Shown here: positions 49,001-61,700 of the stretch, one piece after another
Layout of the letters: each line of letters starts with the position of its first letter
Numbering within the stretch: position 1 is the stretch's first letter
Program-made: the position numbers and the translations under genes
Notes under the pieces: generated by a model
What the model was told of the DNA's origin: nothing
What the model saw: the letters and a program-made list of their open reading frames with translations, nothing else
Databases searched by the model: none
DNA from: Flaccisagitta enflata
Taxonomy: Eukaryota; Chaetognatha; Sagittoidea; Aphragmophora
Assembly (NCBI GenBank): GCA_965153355.1
Contig: OZ231126.1
Location: 111,848,001-111,912,000 of the forward strand
Reading direction: 5' to 3'
Length of the DNA: 64,000 nt

Positions 49001-49720
49001 TATTGCCCAGGCCCAAAACAGGTCAAAATTGGCTTGAAAACACCTGTTTTGCTCTAATTTTGAGAAGGTCAAAATTGAGGAGAATTTAGGCTTTATTTGG
49101 TGGATTTTTCAACTTAGGCTCCCTATGAATGGTTTTGAAGGTATTTTTAACTTGTTTACATGTTAGCATGCTTACTAAGTCAAAAATAAAACAAACAAGC
49201 CAAAAAATACAGGTTTGATAATATCAACATTCTTCTATAAGATGAGACAATAGGGTGCATCTGAAAATAAGGGGTATTTCTTGAGGACAAGCTGTAACAC
49301 AGTTGTAAAATGCAAAACCACATTGATGATTTTTGGTGCATCCTCTTTGAACATTGTACTTTGACTACAAAATTGAATTCTTGGGCTGAACTGTCTTCAA
49401 AATGACCAATTCACCCCTTTTACGTAGCACTACCTTCAAATACGGATTTTTGAAGCTTGACAACCCAAAATCCATCATCAATATATCCAAAAAATGAATT
49501 TTCCCAAGTTATCCTGAACCTGGGTTATGCTCATTAGATGTTACTAAAGGGATTTGGGCTAAAAAATCCAAATCCACTAGTTTGATTTTTCCTGATATTG
49601 CCTACAAGCCAACTCAGCTACTTTTAGGGCAAATTTGCATAAATATCGTATATTACTTCCAATTGAGTTTTTTTGCAGACAAATTCTACAATCTAAGTCC
49701 AAAAACTATTTCAATCCACT
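19090..49720. repeat. 967-bp satellite array, about 32 homogeneous monomers
   Basis: The marker CATGTTAGCATGCTTACT occurs once per unit, at 19191, 20171, 21139, 22110, 23081, 24045, 25003, 25979, 26942, 27927, 28902, 29872, 30822, 31792, 32767, 33742, then regularly to 49159 (weakened at 34702 and 39545). The mean spacing over 31 intervals is 967 bp. Other fixed phrases per unit: GTGTGCATCCTCCTTGAACA, TTTTACGTAGCACTACC, CATCATCAATATATCC, AACAAGATCTTATG, GTTGTCTCCTGTCTTATT and CTAGACATACCAGGCCC. Most differences are point changes and small indels. Recurring frames of 60-120 codons on both strands are by-products of near-identical monomers; none shows a known domain. The unit is unknown to me, and a centromeric or heterochromatic array is possible but not shown. 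Confidence 0.97.
36434..36516. other. Unrelated 83-bp patch replacing satellite sequence
   Basis: Within one monomer, the sequence from AAAAGAGAACT onward departs from the satellite (CTGATTTGTCTATGTAAGG ... GAGGTCTACAC) and returns exactly at CGGCTTGAAAAACACCTG. It replaces the stretch that normally runs from TTGTAATGCTG to CAAAATTGG, of similar length. It resembles nothing else in the window. Confidence 0.8.
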
Positions 49721-52700
49721 CCACGCACCTGTACTTCAGAGCCAACCAAACAGCATCTTACCACCTTCGGTTTCAGAACAGATCGATATTTTCCACCGAT
49801 CAGCGAGAGTCCAAAATAACTCGTTCACAGGTCACCATATTTTAAGATCCGACGGAAAACCAACGCACTGAAAGATAACTTGTAATGCTGAAAACAAGAC
49901 TTAACATTTATATTTTATTTCAAAAATAAAATAAAATTACTTTAAAAACAGTTTTGCTCTAATTTGAAAGAAGGTCAGACCCACAATTTGTGTTTATTAT
50001 GATTCTTCAAATTTTAGTTCTTTTATCTGGTATTAAAGGCTTTTACTATTGCTACGCTATTTTCAGTCAAAATAAACAAACAAGCCAAAAAATGTTCTGA
50101 TAATATCGCACCCTGTAAGAAGGAATAGTGCACTGAAAATAGCAGGCTTTATTACTTTCAAAGCTATGTCACAGTTGTAAAATGTGCAACACATTGATGA
50201 TTTGGCATCTTCCGAACAGGTTTCTGATCATAAACGAATTTGTTGAATCACAAATGACACTAATCTTCTTTACACTGCCTTCAAATAATGATTGAGTGAC
50301 AACTGAAATTCATCATCATTATATTCAGTAGTCGAATTTTCCCAGTTATCCAGAACTTGTTATACTATTAGATGTCACAGGATTAAGAAAAACAGTTTTT
50401 CTGATATAATATAAGTTATCCAGCTACTTTTGGGCAAATTCCAGATAAATATCAGAGATATTTTTCATTGAGTTATGTCAAATTTACACGCCCAAAACTA
50501 TTTCATCCACTGTCACACTGCTGAGAGCTGACCGCTGAATTTCAGAACAGATCTTATGTTTAGTTTCAATTGACAGCGTGGAGAGTGTCGCTTTAGGTGC
50601 TGTCTCCTGCCTTATTAAGAAATACATACATACTTAGCATCCTCGTCTGAAACCATCAGAAACTGAGAAAGAGCAATTGCATGCTAAAAAATACATTTGC
50701 CATTGCTGTATTAATAATGTTTAACAATGTACTACTGAAATTGTTCTGCTCTAATTTTTGAGAAGGTCAATGAGAGAATTTACTGGTGATTTTCACTTTA
50801 GAAATTTGATGAATGAATAGCAGAGTTTAATTGTTTTGCTTGCTGTTATGATTTGTTATTTAGTCAAAACAGTCATATGTTGTTTGATAATAAAATAAGA
50901 TTCTTCTTATGAATAAAGAGACAATAGGCGCATCTGAAATACATTTTACATTAAAGTTAAACACATTGTAAAATGTACCACATTGACATTTTTGCGCATT
51001 CTGAATATTGCATTGATTACAAAATTGAATTTTGCTGACTGTTCATAAAATAATTCACTTTTGTGTAGGGCATTCACAGTTTTTTGAGCGACATCCTTAA
51101 AATTCATCATCAATACACCCAAAAAATGAATTTTCCCAAGTTATCCTGAATCCTCTGTTATGCTCATTAGACAGTTTGATTTTCTGATATTACACACTCA
51201 GCCAGCTTGGGGTAATTTGCATAAATATCGTGAGATATTTTACCAGAGTTTTTTGCAAGTCAAATTTCATAACTATTCAAAACTGCTCAATCCACTACCA
51301 GCACCCCCAGCTTAGGAGCCACTAAATGCCTCACTCGGCTTCAGAACATCTTACAGCCTTCCTGCCTCTACCCGGACGTGAGGTCAAAGTAGGTGTTGGT
51401 CTCCTGTCTTATTATAAACATACATATTTTTGAATAAAACTCATCAGAAAAGAGAATTTAAAATGCTGAAAGATTTTAAATATTTGCTACATTATAAAAT
51501 AAATAAAATACAAACACTATTTTTTGGTTTCCAATTTTGAGAATGTCACTGAGAGAATTTAGGCTTTATTTCTGGATTTTCCTCAAATTTTAGGTTCTAT
51601 GAATGGTATTAGTGCTGTATTTTTTACTTGTTTCATATGTTAGCATGCTTGCTTTTTAGTCAAAAATACAAAAATACAGGCTTGATAATATCAAGACTTT
51701 CATAAAGAAGGAAGACAATAGGTGCACCTGAAAATAGCAATGGTTTGAGCACTGCCAAAATACAGTAAAATGCACCATACTGATTATTTGGTGTGCATCC
51801 TCCAACATTGTACTGACCACGTCCTTGCTGAACTGCTCAAATGACCACCAATTTCTACGCAGCACTCATCCTTCCAAACGGATGAAGCAGACAACCCAAA
51901 ACACACCAAAATGAATTTTCCCCAGCACTGAACTTGTTATACATAGATGCTGTTAAAGTGATTTAAGCAAAATCTAAATTCAGCTTGATTTTCTCAAGGT
52001 TGTTCCAATGTTAAATACAGAGGTTTACTTTACTTGAAAGTGGTGTCACCTACAACTGAGCCCAAACCACACTCATCAGCACTGCCAGAGTTAACACTTA
52101 CCACCCCACCAGAACAAGATCTTATGTTTTCCTGTGTTCTGATCATGAGGTTCACAGGTGTTGTCTCCTGCTTATATATAAATACATATTTTTAAGAACT
52201 GATTCAACCATCAGAACTGAGAAAGATCCTTGTAATGCTGAAAACAGATTATTGAGCACATACAACTAAAACAGTCAAAATGTTTACCAGCCTTGCTCAC
52301 TTTATAGTTAACAAAATTGAGGAGTAATTTGTAGTTTTTACTCTGGTGGATTTTCTCAAATTTTAGTATGTTTCCCATGGTATTAGTATTTTTTACTTGT
52401 TACTATTACATTAGTCAAAAATAACAAACAGCTGTGTCACAGGCTTGATAACAAGACTTTCTTATATGCTGAGACACAGGTGCATCTGAAAGGAGACAGG
52501 CTGTGTCATATTGTAAACACACCACACATTTATTTTGGTGTAAGTATTTCCAACATTGTACTTGACTATAAAATTGACTCTTGTTGAACTGCTCATACAC
52601 TTCACTACCTTCAAATACGATTTTTGCCGATACCCAAAATTCAATATCACATATTCAAAATGAATTTTCCAGTTAACGAACTTGTTATGCTCATTGTTAT

Positions 52701-55700
52701 TGATTAAGCAAAATCTGTATCCACAGCCTGATTTCGATATTGCTCAGTAAATTTGTGAGAATATCGATATTGCTTTCAATTGAAGTATGTCAGTCTCATC
52801 TAAGTCCAAAACCACAACCACTTCATCAAGCATCTCAGCAGTTAACCGTGTTATCTGTTCAACCCGCTTCAGAACAAGACTATGCTTGCCTGGCCTGGAC
52901 ATGGAGAGTCGCTGAAAGGTTGGTTCCCTTGCTCATATAAATACTATTGTTTTTTAGCATTCGATCGAAATCATCAGAAACTGAGAAAAAGAGAACTTGT
53001 AATGCTGAAAATAGCATTTGTAATATTTGCTAGACATGCAAGCCCAAAACATGTCAAAATTGGCTTGAAAACACTGCTTTTGCCTCTAATTTTTTGAGAA
53101 GCAAAGTCAAATTGGTGAGAATTTGTGCTTTTACTAGATTTTCACTTTTAGGTTCACTAGACAGTATTTTAACTTGCTTGACATGCTAGCATACATTTGT
53201 GTCAAAAAATAAACAAACATTAAGTGCTGATAATAAGATTCCCGATATATATCTGAAAATAAGGTATTTTGAGCATTTTCAAAGAAAATAGTTAAATGCA
53301 ATTGTTATTGATGAGCTTTATGTGTGATCTTCTATCACAATTTTTGACTATAGTCTGAATTTGAACTGTTTTCTGTAATGACACTACCTTTACGAAGACT
53401 ACCTCAATACGCCGATTTTTGAAGTGCTGACATCCAGGTCCATCATCAATAGTATTCAAAATGAATTTTCCAGTTATCCTGAACTTGCCATGCTCGCTGC
53501 CATTGATTTGCCAGGTGTAAATCATCCACAGTTTGATTCTTCCTCGATATTACCGTTCACCAGCAGTACTCTGCATAAATATCGCATATTGCTCACTGAA
53601 GTATGTCACCTACCTAGTTCAAACTGTCTTCAATCCACTATCCCAGCTTGTGACAACTCAAAACAGCTTCACTCTGAACAGAACAGCATCTTTATGTTTT
53701 CTAAATTTACCAGACAGCGTGAGAGTCGCGAGGGTGCTGTCTCCTCGTTCAGTAAGAACACATACATATTTTAAGAACGATCTGAAAACTATCAGAAATG
53801 AGTAAGAGAACTTGTAATGCTGAAAAACAAGATTACTGCCAGGACATACTCAGGTCCAAAACAGAACACTGCTGAAACACTGTTTGCCTAATTTGAGAAG
53901 ACAAACTGAGAGAATTTGTGTTTTTATCTAAGTGTGATTTTCTTTCAATTTTGTGTTTCTATGAATGGTATTAAAGGTATTTTAACTTGTCTAATTGTTA
54001 GCATGTTTTAGTCAAAAATAACAAAATAAAATAAAATACAGGTTTGACACATCACATTCCTATGGCACACAGTACCCGAAAATATAGATTTTACATCTTT
54101 CAAAGCTAAATACAGTTGCAAATTACATTGATGATTTTAGTGCACTTGAACATTGTACTTGACTGCTAAAATTAGTTTGCTGATTAAAAATAATTACCTT
54201 TGATAGTTAATAACTTCCAAATACGGATTTTCTGATTACCTGTGGCAACTATCATCATAAACCAAAATGAATTTTTCCTGAAGATCCCGAACTTGCTATG
54301 CTCATTAGATCATTAAATAGATTTAAGAAAATTCGTCTGATTGTGTTGATGATATATTAACATGTTAACTCTGTTATAAGAATTTAGCAACATTTATAAT
54401 ACTAACTGCACACTTACCTGGTTCAAAACCATTACCATCAGCACCACAAAATTGTTACTTACTACCTGGCTGTAACAAGACTATGTTTCAGTTTAATAGA
54501 TCAGCGTGAGAGTCATAGTGACTTCTGCTTATTAAGATAAACACATACACATTTTTATCCATCTGAAAATCATCAGAAACTGAGAAAGAATATGTAATGC
54601 TGAGGTATCAGATTTGCCACATACATACCAGGCCCAAAACAGTGTCGTATTGAAATCTGTTTTGCTCTTACTTGAGAATGTCAAAATTGAGAATTTAGGC
54701 TTATTTAATGGATTTTCTCAGCCTTAGTTCTATGAATGGTTGTGCAGTATTTTTTGACCCTTGTTTACATAGTTAAATATTTTCATAGTTTGAATAAAAT
54801 AAATGAACAGTTAAAATACAGGCTTGATAATATCAAGTTCTTAAGAAGGAGATACAGTAATCTGAAAATAAGGGTATTTTGAGCATTTTCCAAGTTAAAT
54901 CACAGTTGTAAAAATGCAACCATACTGATGATTTTTGGTGTGCATCTTCCTTGAACAGTGTACTTTGACTACAAAATTGAATTTTGGGTTGAACTGCCTC
55001 AAAATGACCACTACCTCCTTACAGCACTTCACCTTCCAAATACGATTTTTGTGCTGACAAATCCATCACACACACCCAGGTGAACATTATTCTGGTTATG
55101 CTTCATTAGATGCTATTGTGGGATTGGGCTGTAAAACTAAATCCACAGCCTGATTCCTTCAGATATAAAGCATAAGTTACCTCAGCTATTTTTGGTACAA
55201 ATATATCGTATATTACTTTCAATTGAGTTATGTTCACTATACCTATCCAAAACTATTGCATTCATTCATCAGCACTGTTTAGGGATAACTCGTAAATTGT
55301 TATTCTACTGTTCTCTGAGCTGAATAAGATCTTATATCATGTGTTTCCTGTTCATAGGGGAATATATATTTTTAAGACCGATTCGAAACCACTGTTCAGA
55401 AAAAGAATCAATGTTTTGGTTTAACACTAGCCATTTGCCAGACATACCAGGCCCAAAACAGCCTGCTTGAAAATACTGTTTTGCTCTAATTTTTGATATG
55501 TTCAATTGAGAGAATTTGTGTTTTTTTATTTCAGGACTTTTCTCAAATTTAGGTTCTATGACATGTTAGCACGCTTAGTCAAAACAATACAAAAAATACA
55601 GGTTTGAGCAATATCAAGAGCCTCTCTTATACAAATGAAGACAATAGGTGCACTGAAATAAGGTATTCTTATATTTTGCTGTGTCACAGTTGTAAAATGC

Positions 55701-58700
55701 AATTACTGATGATTTATGTGCATCCTTCCTGAATATTGTCTTTGACTGTTGTGTGTTTTGCTTGAATTCATTAAATGACAATTCAATTTTTACGTGAAGC
55801 ACTACCTTCAACATTTTATTTTGTGTTGATACCCCTATATCCAACACAATATTCAAAAATGAATTTTCCTGTTATTCTGAACTTGCTATGTCATTAGATG
55901 TTGATAGGACTGGCTAAAATTCAACCACTAGTTTGATTTTCCTTTCAGCTCATAACAATTTTTATTGATGTAAATATCGCATATTATTTCACCGCTGAGT
56001 AACAAATCTCTGGTCCCGTCCAAAACTACTAACCATACCACAAGACCAGCGCCAACTCAGTAACGCTGTTTCCCACCCGGAACAGAATCAAGATCTGATG
56101 TTCTTCTACGCACCGATCAACGCGAGGTCGCAAAGAATATGTCACCATACATAGTTTTAAGAATTTACCTGAAACTATCAGAAACTGAGAAAGAGAATCT
56201 GTAATGCTGAAAAAACAAGATCTGGGCCATTTGCCAGCTACCAGGCCCAAAGTCAGGCCAGCTGAAAACACTCTGTTTCCTGTTTCAATTTTGAGAAGGT
56301 CAAATTAGCTATTTGTGGATTTTCTCAAATTTTAGTTCTAATGGTATTAAAAGGTATTTTTACTTGTTTACATGTTAGCATACATTTAGTCAAAATAAAT
56401 GAACAAGCCAAAATACAGTGGTTTGATAATATCAAGATTCTTCTATAAGAAGCAGTACAATAGGTGCACCCGAAAAATAAGGTATTTGAGCATTTTCAAA
56501 GGTTGTAACACAGTTAAATGCAATCATATTGATGATTTTGTGATTTCTCTGAATTGTATTGATCAAAATATTTTGGCTGAACTGCCTTCAAATGATTCAC
56601 TCAATTTTTATTTAGCATTACCTTCAAACACGTCTTTAGTTGACAACCTGTCCACACATATCCAAAAACACTTCAGTTATCCTTAACTTGCTATGCTCAC
56701 AGATGTTATTACTTACAGGCACCAACTACTTCAGTTTTATTTTCTGATATTGCTCTACAAGCTACTAGCCCTCTGCATAAATATCGCACATTTCCACCGG
56801 CGTCACCTCTACGTCTAACAAAACTACCATCCACTATCAGCACTTCAGCTTAGACAACTCAAAATAGTTGTTCACCACCGTCGCCAGAACAAGATCTATG
56901 CTTCTAGTTCTACCGACGAGAGTCGCTGGTGTGCGTTGTCCTCGTCTTATTAAGAAACACATAAGGCTTTTAAGAATCTGATCTGAAACTATCAGAACTG
57001 CAGAGTGCCATAAACTTTGTAATGCTGAAAACAAGATTTTTGGGGGCCAGCTTGCATTATACCAGCTCCAAAATGTCACTCACAGCCTCTGTTTGCTTCC
57101 ACTTCTCTGAGAAGGTCAGGCCTGAGGAATTTGTATTTTTTGTTATACTTTTCTCACCTCTTAGGTTCTATGAATGGTATGAAGGTGATATTACAAGATA
57201 AACAAAATAAACAAACAGTTAAAAAACAGCAGGTTTGATAATACGTTGATCTTTCTTATAAGAAGGAGATAATAGTGCATCTGAAAATACAGCTTCTTAT
57301 ACTAAAGTTGTGTCATGCTAAAGGTAACATTGATGATTTTGGTAGAACATTGTGGCTTTTGACTGATGTCTGAATTTTAAGAACTGCTCAAAATGACCAA
57401 TTACCTTCTTACAGCAATTACCTCAAATACGTATTTTTGAAGCTTGGACAACCTTAAAAATCTCATCATCACATATTCAAAAATGAATTTTCAGTTAGTC
57501 CTGAATTTAAGAAATACAGATGCTACATTTAGCTAAAATTCAAATTGTTGTTTGATTTTCTTATTACAGCCATACAATTGCTTTAATAAATTTTATAAAC
57601 AGATCATTTCAATTGATGATATCAAATTCTACTACCTAGTTCAAAACTATTATCCATTATCACACTCAGCTTAGACAACTCAAAATTCAGTTATCTTTGC
57701 TCAGAATGATTCACTTTCTAGCTTGGCCTGACAAAGGAGAAGATGTCTAAGAGGGAACATTATACATATTTTTGTACATCTGAAACTGTTTGTAAACTGA
57801 GAAAAAGAGTATCTTGTAATGCTGAAAATTACATTTGGGCTATTTGTTAGAGATACCAGGCCTACAATGTGTCAGGTTTATCACTTCAGCCTGCTCTGGC
57901 ATGCTGTCAATGAGGATAATTTTAAGTTTTTATTTTGGTGATTTCTTTTCAAATTTGTAAATTCTATGAATGGTGATAAAGGTATTTAACTTGCTTCATA
58001 TTAGCACAGCCATTTCAGTCAAAATAAACAATGTACCAAAAAATACAGGTTTGATAATGATCATTCCTTCTTACAAGAAGGAGACATTAGTGCATCAGCA
58101 TTTTATACTTCAAAGGTACAAAATGCAACATACTGACGATTTGGTGTATCTCCTGAACATTGTGCTGATTCATAAAATGAATCTTGCCGAATCAATTACT
58201 CCTTTTTACTTAGCACTATTAAATACGATTTTTGAAGTTGACAACCGCACCCACACAACAATATTCAGTATTTTCTGTTGTCCTGAATCCGTTATGCTCA
58301 GAGTTGCTGCGATTAAGCAAAATTCAAATTCACCAGTTTGATTTTCAGATATTGCCTACAAGCACCAGCTGCTTGAATTTGCATAAATACGTATAATATT
58401 TCACTGATGCTATGTCAATTATCTGTCCAAAATCATTTTGTATCCACTGTCACTAGTTGTAGTTAACTAAAATACTACTTACTACTGCTTCAGAACAAGA
58501 TTTTACAGTTTGTTCTGACTGACAAAGGAGAGGTCACAGGTGTTATCTCTCTTGTCTTAGGTCACATAGTTTTTTAAGACCGATCAACCATCAGAAACCG
58601 GTTAAAAGAGAATTGTAGCCGAAAATCAGATTCAAATATCACAGACATAACTGCGGTTCAAACAAATTACCTGAAAAACACTGCTTTTGCTCTACTTTAT

Positions 58701-61700
58701 AGTTGTCAAATTATGAGTAATTTGTGTTTACTGCGGATTTTCAAATTTTGTGTCGGCGAATGGCTGTGCTGTATTTTTAACTGTTTTGATGTTGGGCATA
58801 TTTGTGTCGTGAAATAGTCAGCCAAAATACAGTACTGATAATATCACACTTCACAGCTGAATAGGTGCACTGAAAATAAGGATTTTATACTAAAGTTGTA
58901 ATACAGTTAAATATAATCACACGATGATTTTGGTGCATTCTGAATATTGTACTTTTTTGACTGATAAAATTGAATTTAATAACTTATCAATCATTCTCAT
59001 TTAATCACTTCCTTCAAATACGATTTTTGAAGTTGACAACCCAACTATCAATATATCCAAAAAATGACTTTTTCAGCGTCTCGAACTTGGTTGTCGATAG
59101 ATACATTTGGCCAGGTGTTCAAATTCACTGTGTTTGATTTTTTTCGATATTACTAATAGTGTTGGTTCAGCTACTTTTGGGCAATTAGTATAATATCGTA
59201 TATTACTTAACCGAGTTTTATGAACAAATTTACACCGGTTAAAACACTCAACTACCATCAGCACCAGCACAACCTGTACTGCTACCTACTGCCAGAACAC
59301 CCAGCCTTCCTGTTCCCCACTGATCATGAGAGGTCACAGGTACAGTCTCCTGCCTTATTATAAATACTATAATATACTTTAAAGAACTGATCTGAACTGT
59401 CAGCCGAGAGTGTTATAGTCTCTGTAATGCTGAAAAAACAAAGACTGGGGCTTGCTGTGACATACGTGCCCAAACAGGTCACATCTGTTTTTGAAAACAC
59501 TGTTTTGCTCTGGCATGTCACCTGAGAGATTTTAGGTTTTACTATGGATTTCCTTCCTTCAAATTTTAGGAATCTGATGAATGGCTGTATTTTTTTTAAT
59601 CTGTTTAAGATATACAAGATGTTATATTAGTCGGGAACAGTTAAAATACAGGTTTGATAATATCACGATTCTCTTAAGAAGGAGATATGCATCCTGAAAT
59701 AAGTGTATTTTATATCAGTTGCAAATATGTAAATACATTGATGATTTTTGGTGTGCATCCTCCTAGAACTTTGTACTTTGTCTAAAAAATGGAATTTTTG
59801 GATGAACTGCCATCAAAATGTCCAATCAATCACTTTTGCCTAGCACTACCTTCTCAAATACGGATTTTTGAAGCTTGACAACCAAAAATCCATCATCAAT
59901 ATATCCAAAAAATGAATTTTCCCTGAATCCTTAATATGCCACAGATGCCACTGCTGATTGGGCTAAAAACAGGTCCACAGCTGATTTTCCTGACACTGCC
60001 CACAAGCCAACTCAACTACTTTTTGAGTAAATTTGCATAAATATCGTATATCACTTCCAATTGAGGTTTTTGGATGTCAACCTCTCTAACCTAAGTCCAA
60101 AAAACTATTTCAATCCACTCATCAGCACTTCAGCTCAGGAGCCAACTCAAAAAATTGCTACTCTACTCAACCTCTAGGCTCAGAACAAGATCTTATGTTT
60201 TCCTAGTTCTAACTGATCAGCGTGAGAGGTCGCGAGGGGTGTTGTCTCCTGTCTTATTAAGAGAGGGTCACTATACATATTTTTAAGAACTGATCTGAAA
60301 CCATCAGAAACCGAGAAAAAGAGATCTTGTAATGCTGAAAAACAAGATTTAAATCATTTGCTAGACATACTAGGCCCAAATCAGGTCAAAATTGGCTTGA
60401 AAAACAACTGCGTTTGCTCTAATTTTGAGAAGGTCAAAATTGACTTGTTTATTTGTGATTTTCTCAATTTTGTATTCTATGAATATATTAAAGGTATTTT
60501 TAATCTCTGTTTTACATGTTAGCATGTTAATAAATAAAAAATGTTAAATAGGCCAAAATACAGTTTGATAATATCAGACTTTGTAAGAAGGAGAGAGGCA
60601 TCTGGTCATAGATGAGCATTAAAGCTGTGTCATATAAAAATGCAACACATTGATGACATTTTACAGCATTCTCTGAACATTGTACTTTTGATCAAAATTA
60701 ATTTTTCGACCACATTCACTCCCATATTAATTACCTTCAAATACGATTTTGAAGTTGATAATCGCAATCCATCATCAATAACCAGAATTTTCCTGTTACG
60801 TCCCGGTTATGCTCACAGATGTTGCTAAGGCTTGGGCTGTAAAATCCAAACCACGCCGATTCCTTTTCTCGATATTCTTCATAATAGCTGTTCAGTTACT
60901 TTAAAGGCAGATAAATATCGTGATATTACTTTCACTATGCAGGTCACTTATTAATTAGTCCAAAACCACTCGACCCACCCGAGCTACAACTCAAAATACA
61001 CTTACGCTTCGTTCCTTCGCTCGTGAACAAGATCTTACGTCTTCCAGTTCACCGCAGAGGTCACGAGCGTTATCTCCGTCTTTAATAGTTATAACACATA
61101 CAATTTTAAGAACTGATCGAAACCAGAAACCGAGAAAAGAGACCAGCGAAATGATTAAATATTTCAGAATACGTCGCCCAAAACGTGTCAAAATACCTGA
61201 AAACACTGTTTGCTCTTACCACAAACATTGAGAATTTAGGCTTTGTTTCATGGATTTTCTCAAATTTTATATCTGATGAATGACTAAAGGCAGTTTTTAA
61301 CTGTTTACATGTTACATTGTTATTAGTCAAAAAATAAACAAACAAGCCAAAAATACAGGTTTGATAATATCAAGATTCTCTTATAAAGATGAGACATTAG
61401 GCATCCAGGGTATTTTGAGTATTAAAGTTGCAAGTCAGAGTTGTAAAAATGCAACCACACTGATGATTTTTGTGTAGCATTCTTGCTGACTATAAATACT
61501 TGGCTGAACTGCCTTCAAATGACACTCAATTCTTTACGCAGCAATCACCAAATACGATTTTTGCTGACAACCCAAAACTATCATATCCAAAAAATGAATT
61601 CTTCTAGTTATTCTGAATTTGGTTATGCTCACAGATGTTAAAGGATTAGCTGTGTCCAAACTGCTGATTTTCTGATACAGCTCTATACACTCAGCAGCTT

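Noticed and set aside
19781-49072. Recurring minus-strand frame of about 75 codons (MFFKPILTCFGPGM...) and plus-strand frame of up to 116 codons in many satellite monomers
   Set aside because: Present because the monomers are near-identical, often broken by indels, and without a recognisable domain. Only a dN/dS test across monomers showing constraint would revive it.
19090-49720. Centromere assignment through a CENP-B-box-like site
   Set aside because: No convincing match to the CENP-B box was seen in the monomer; the location of the array is unknown.
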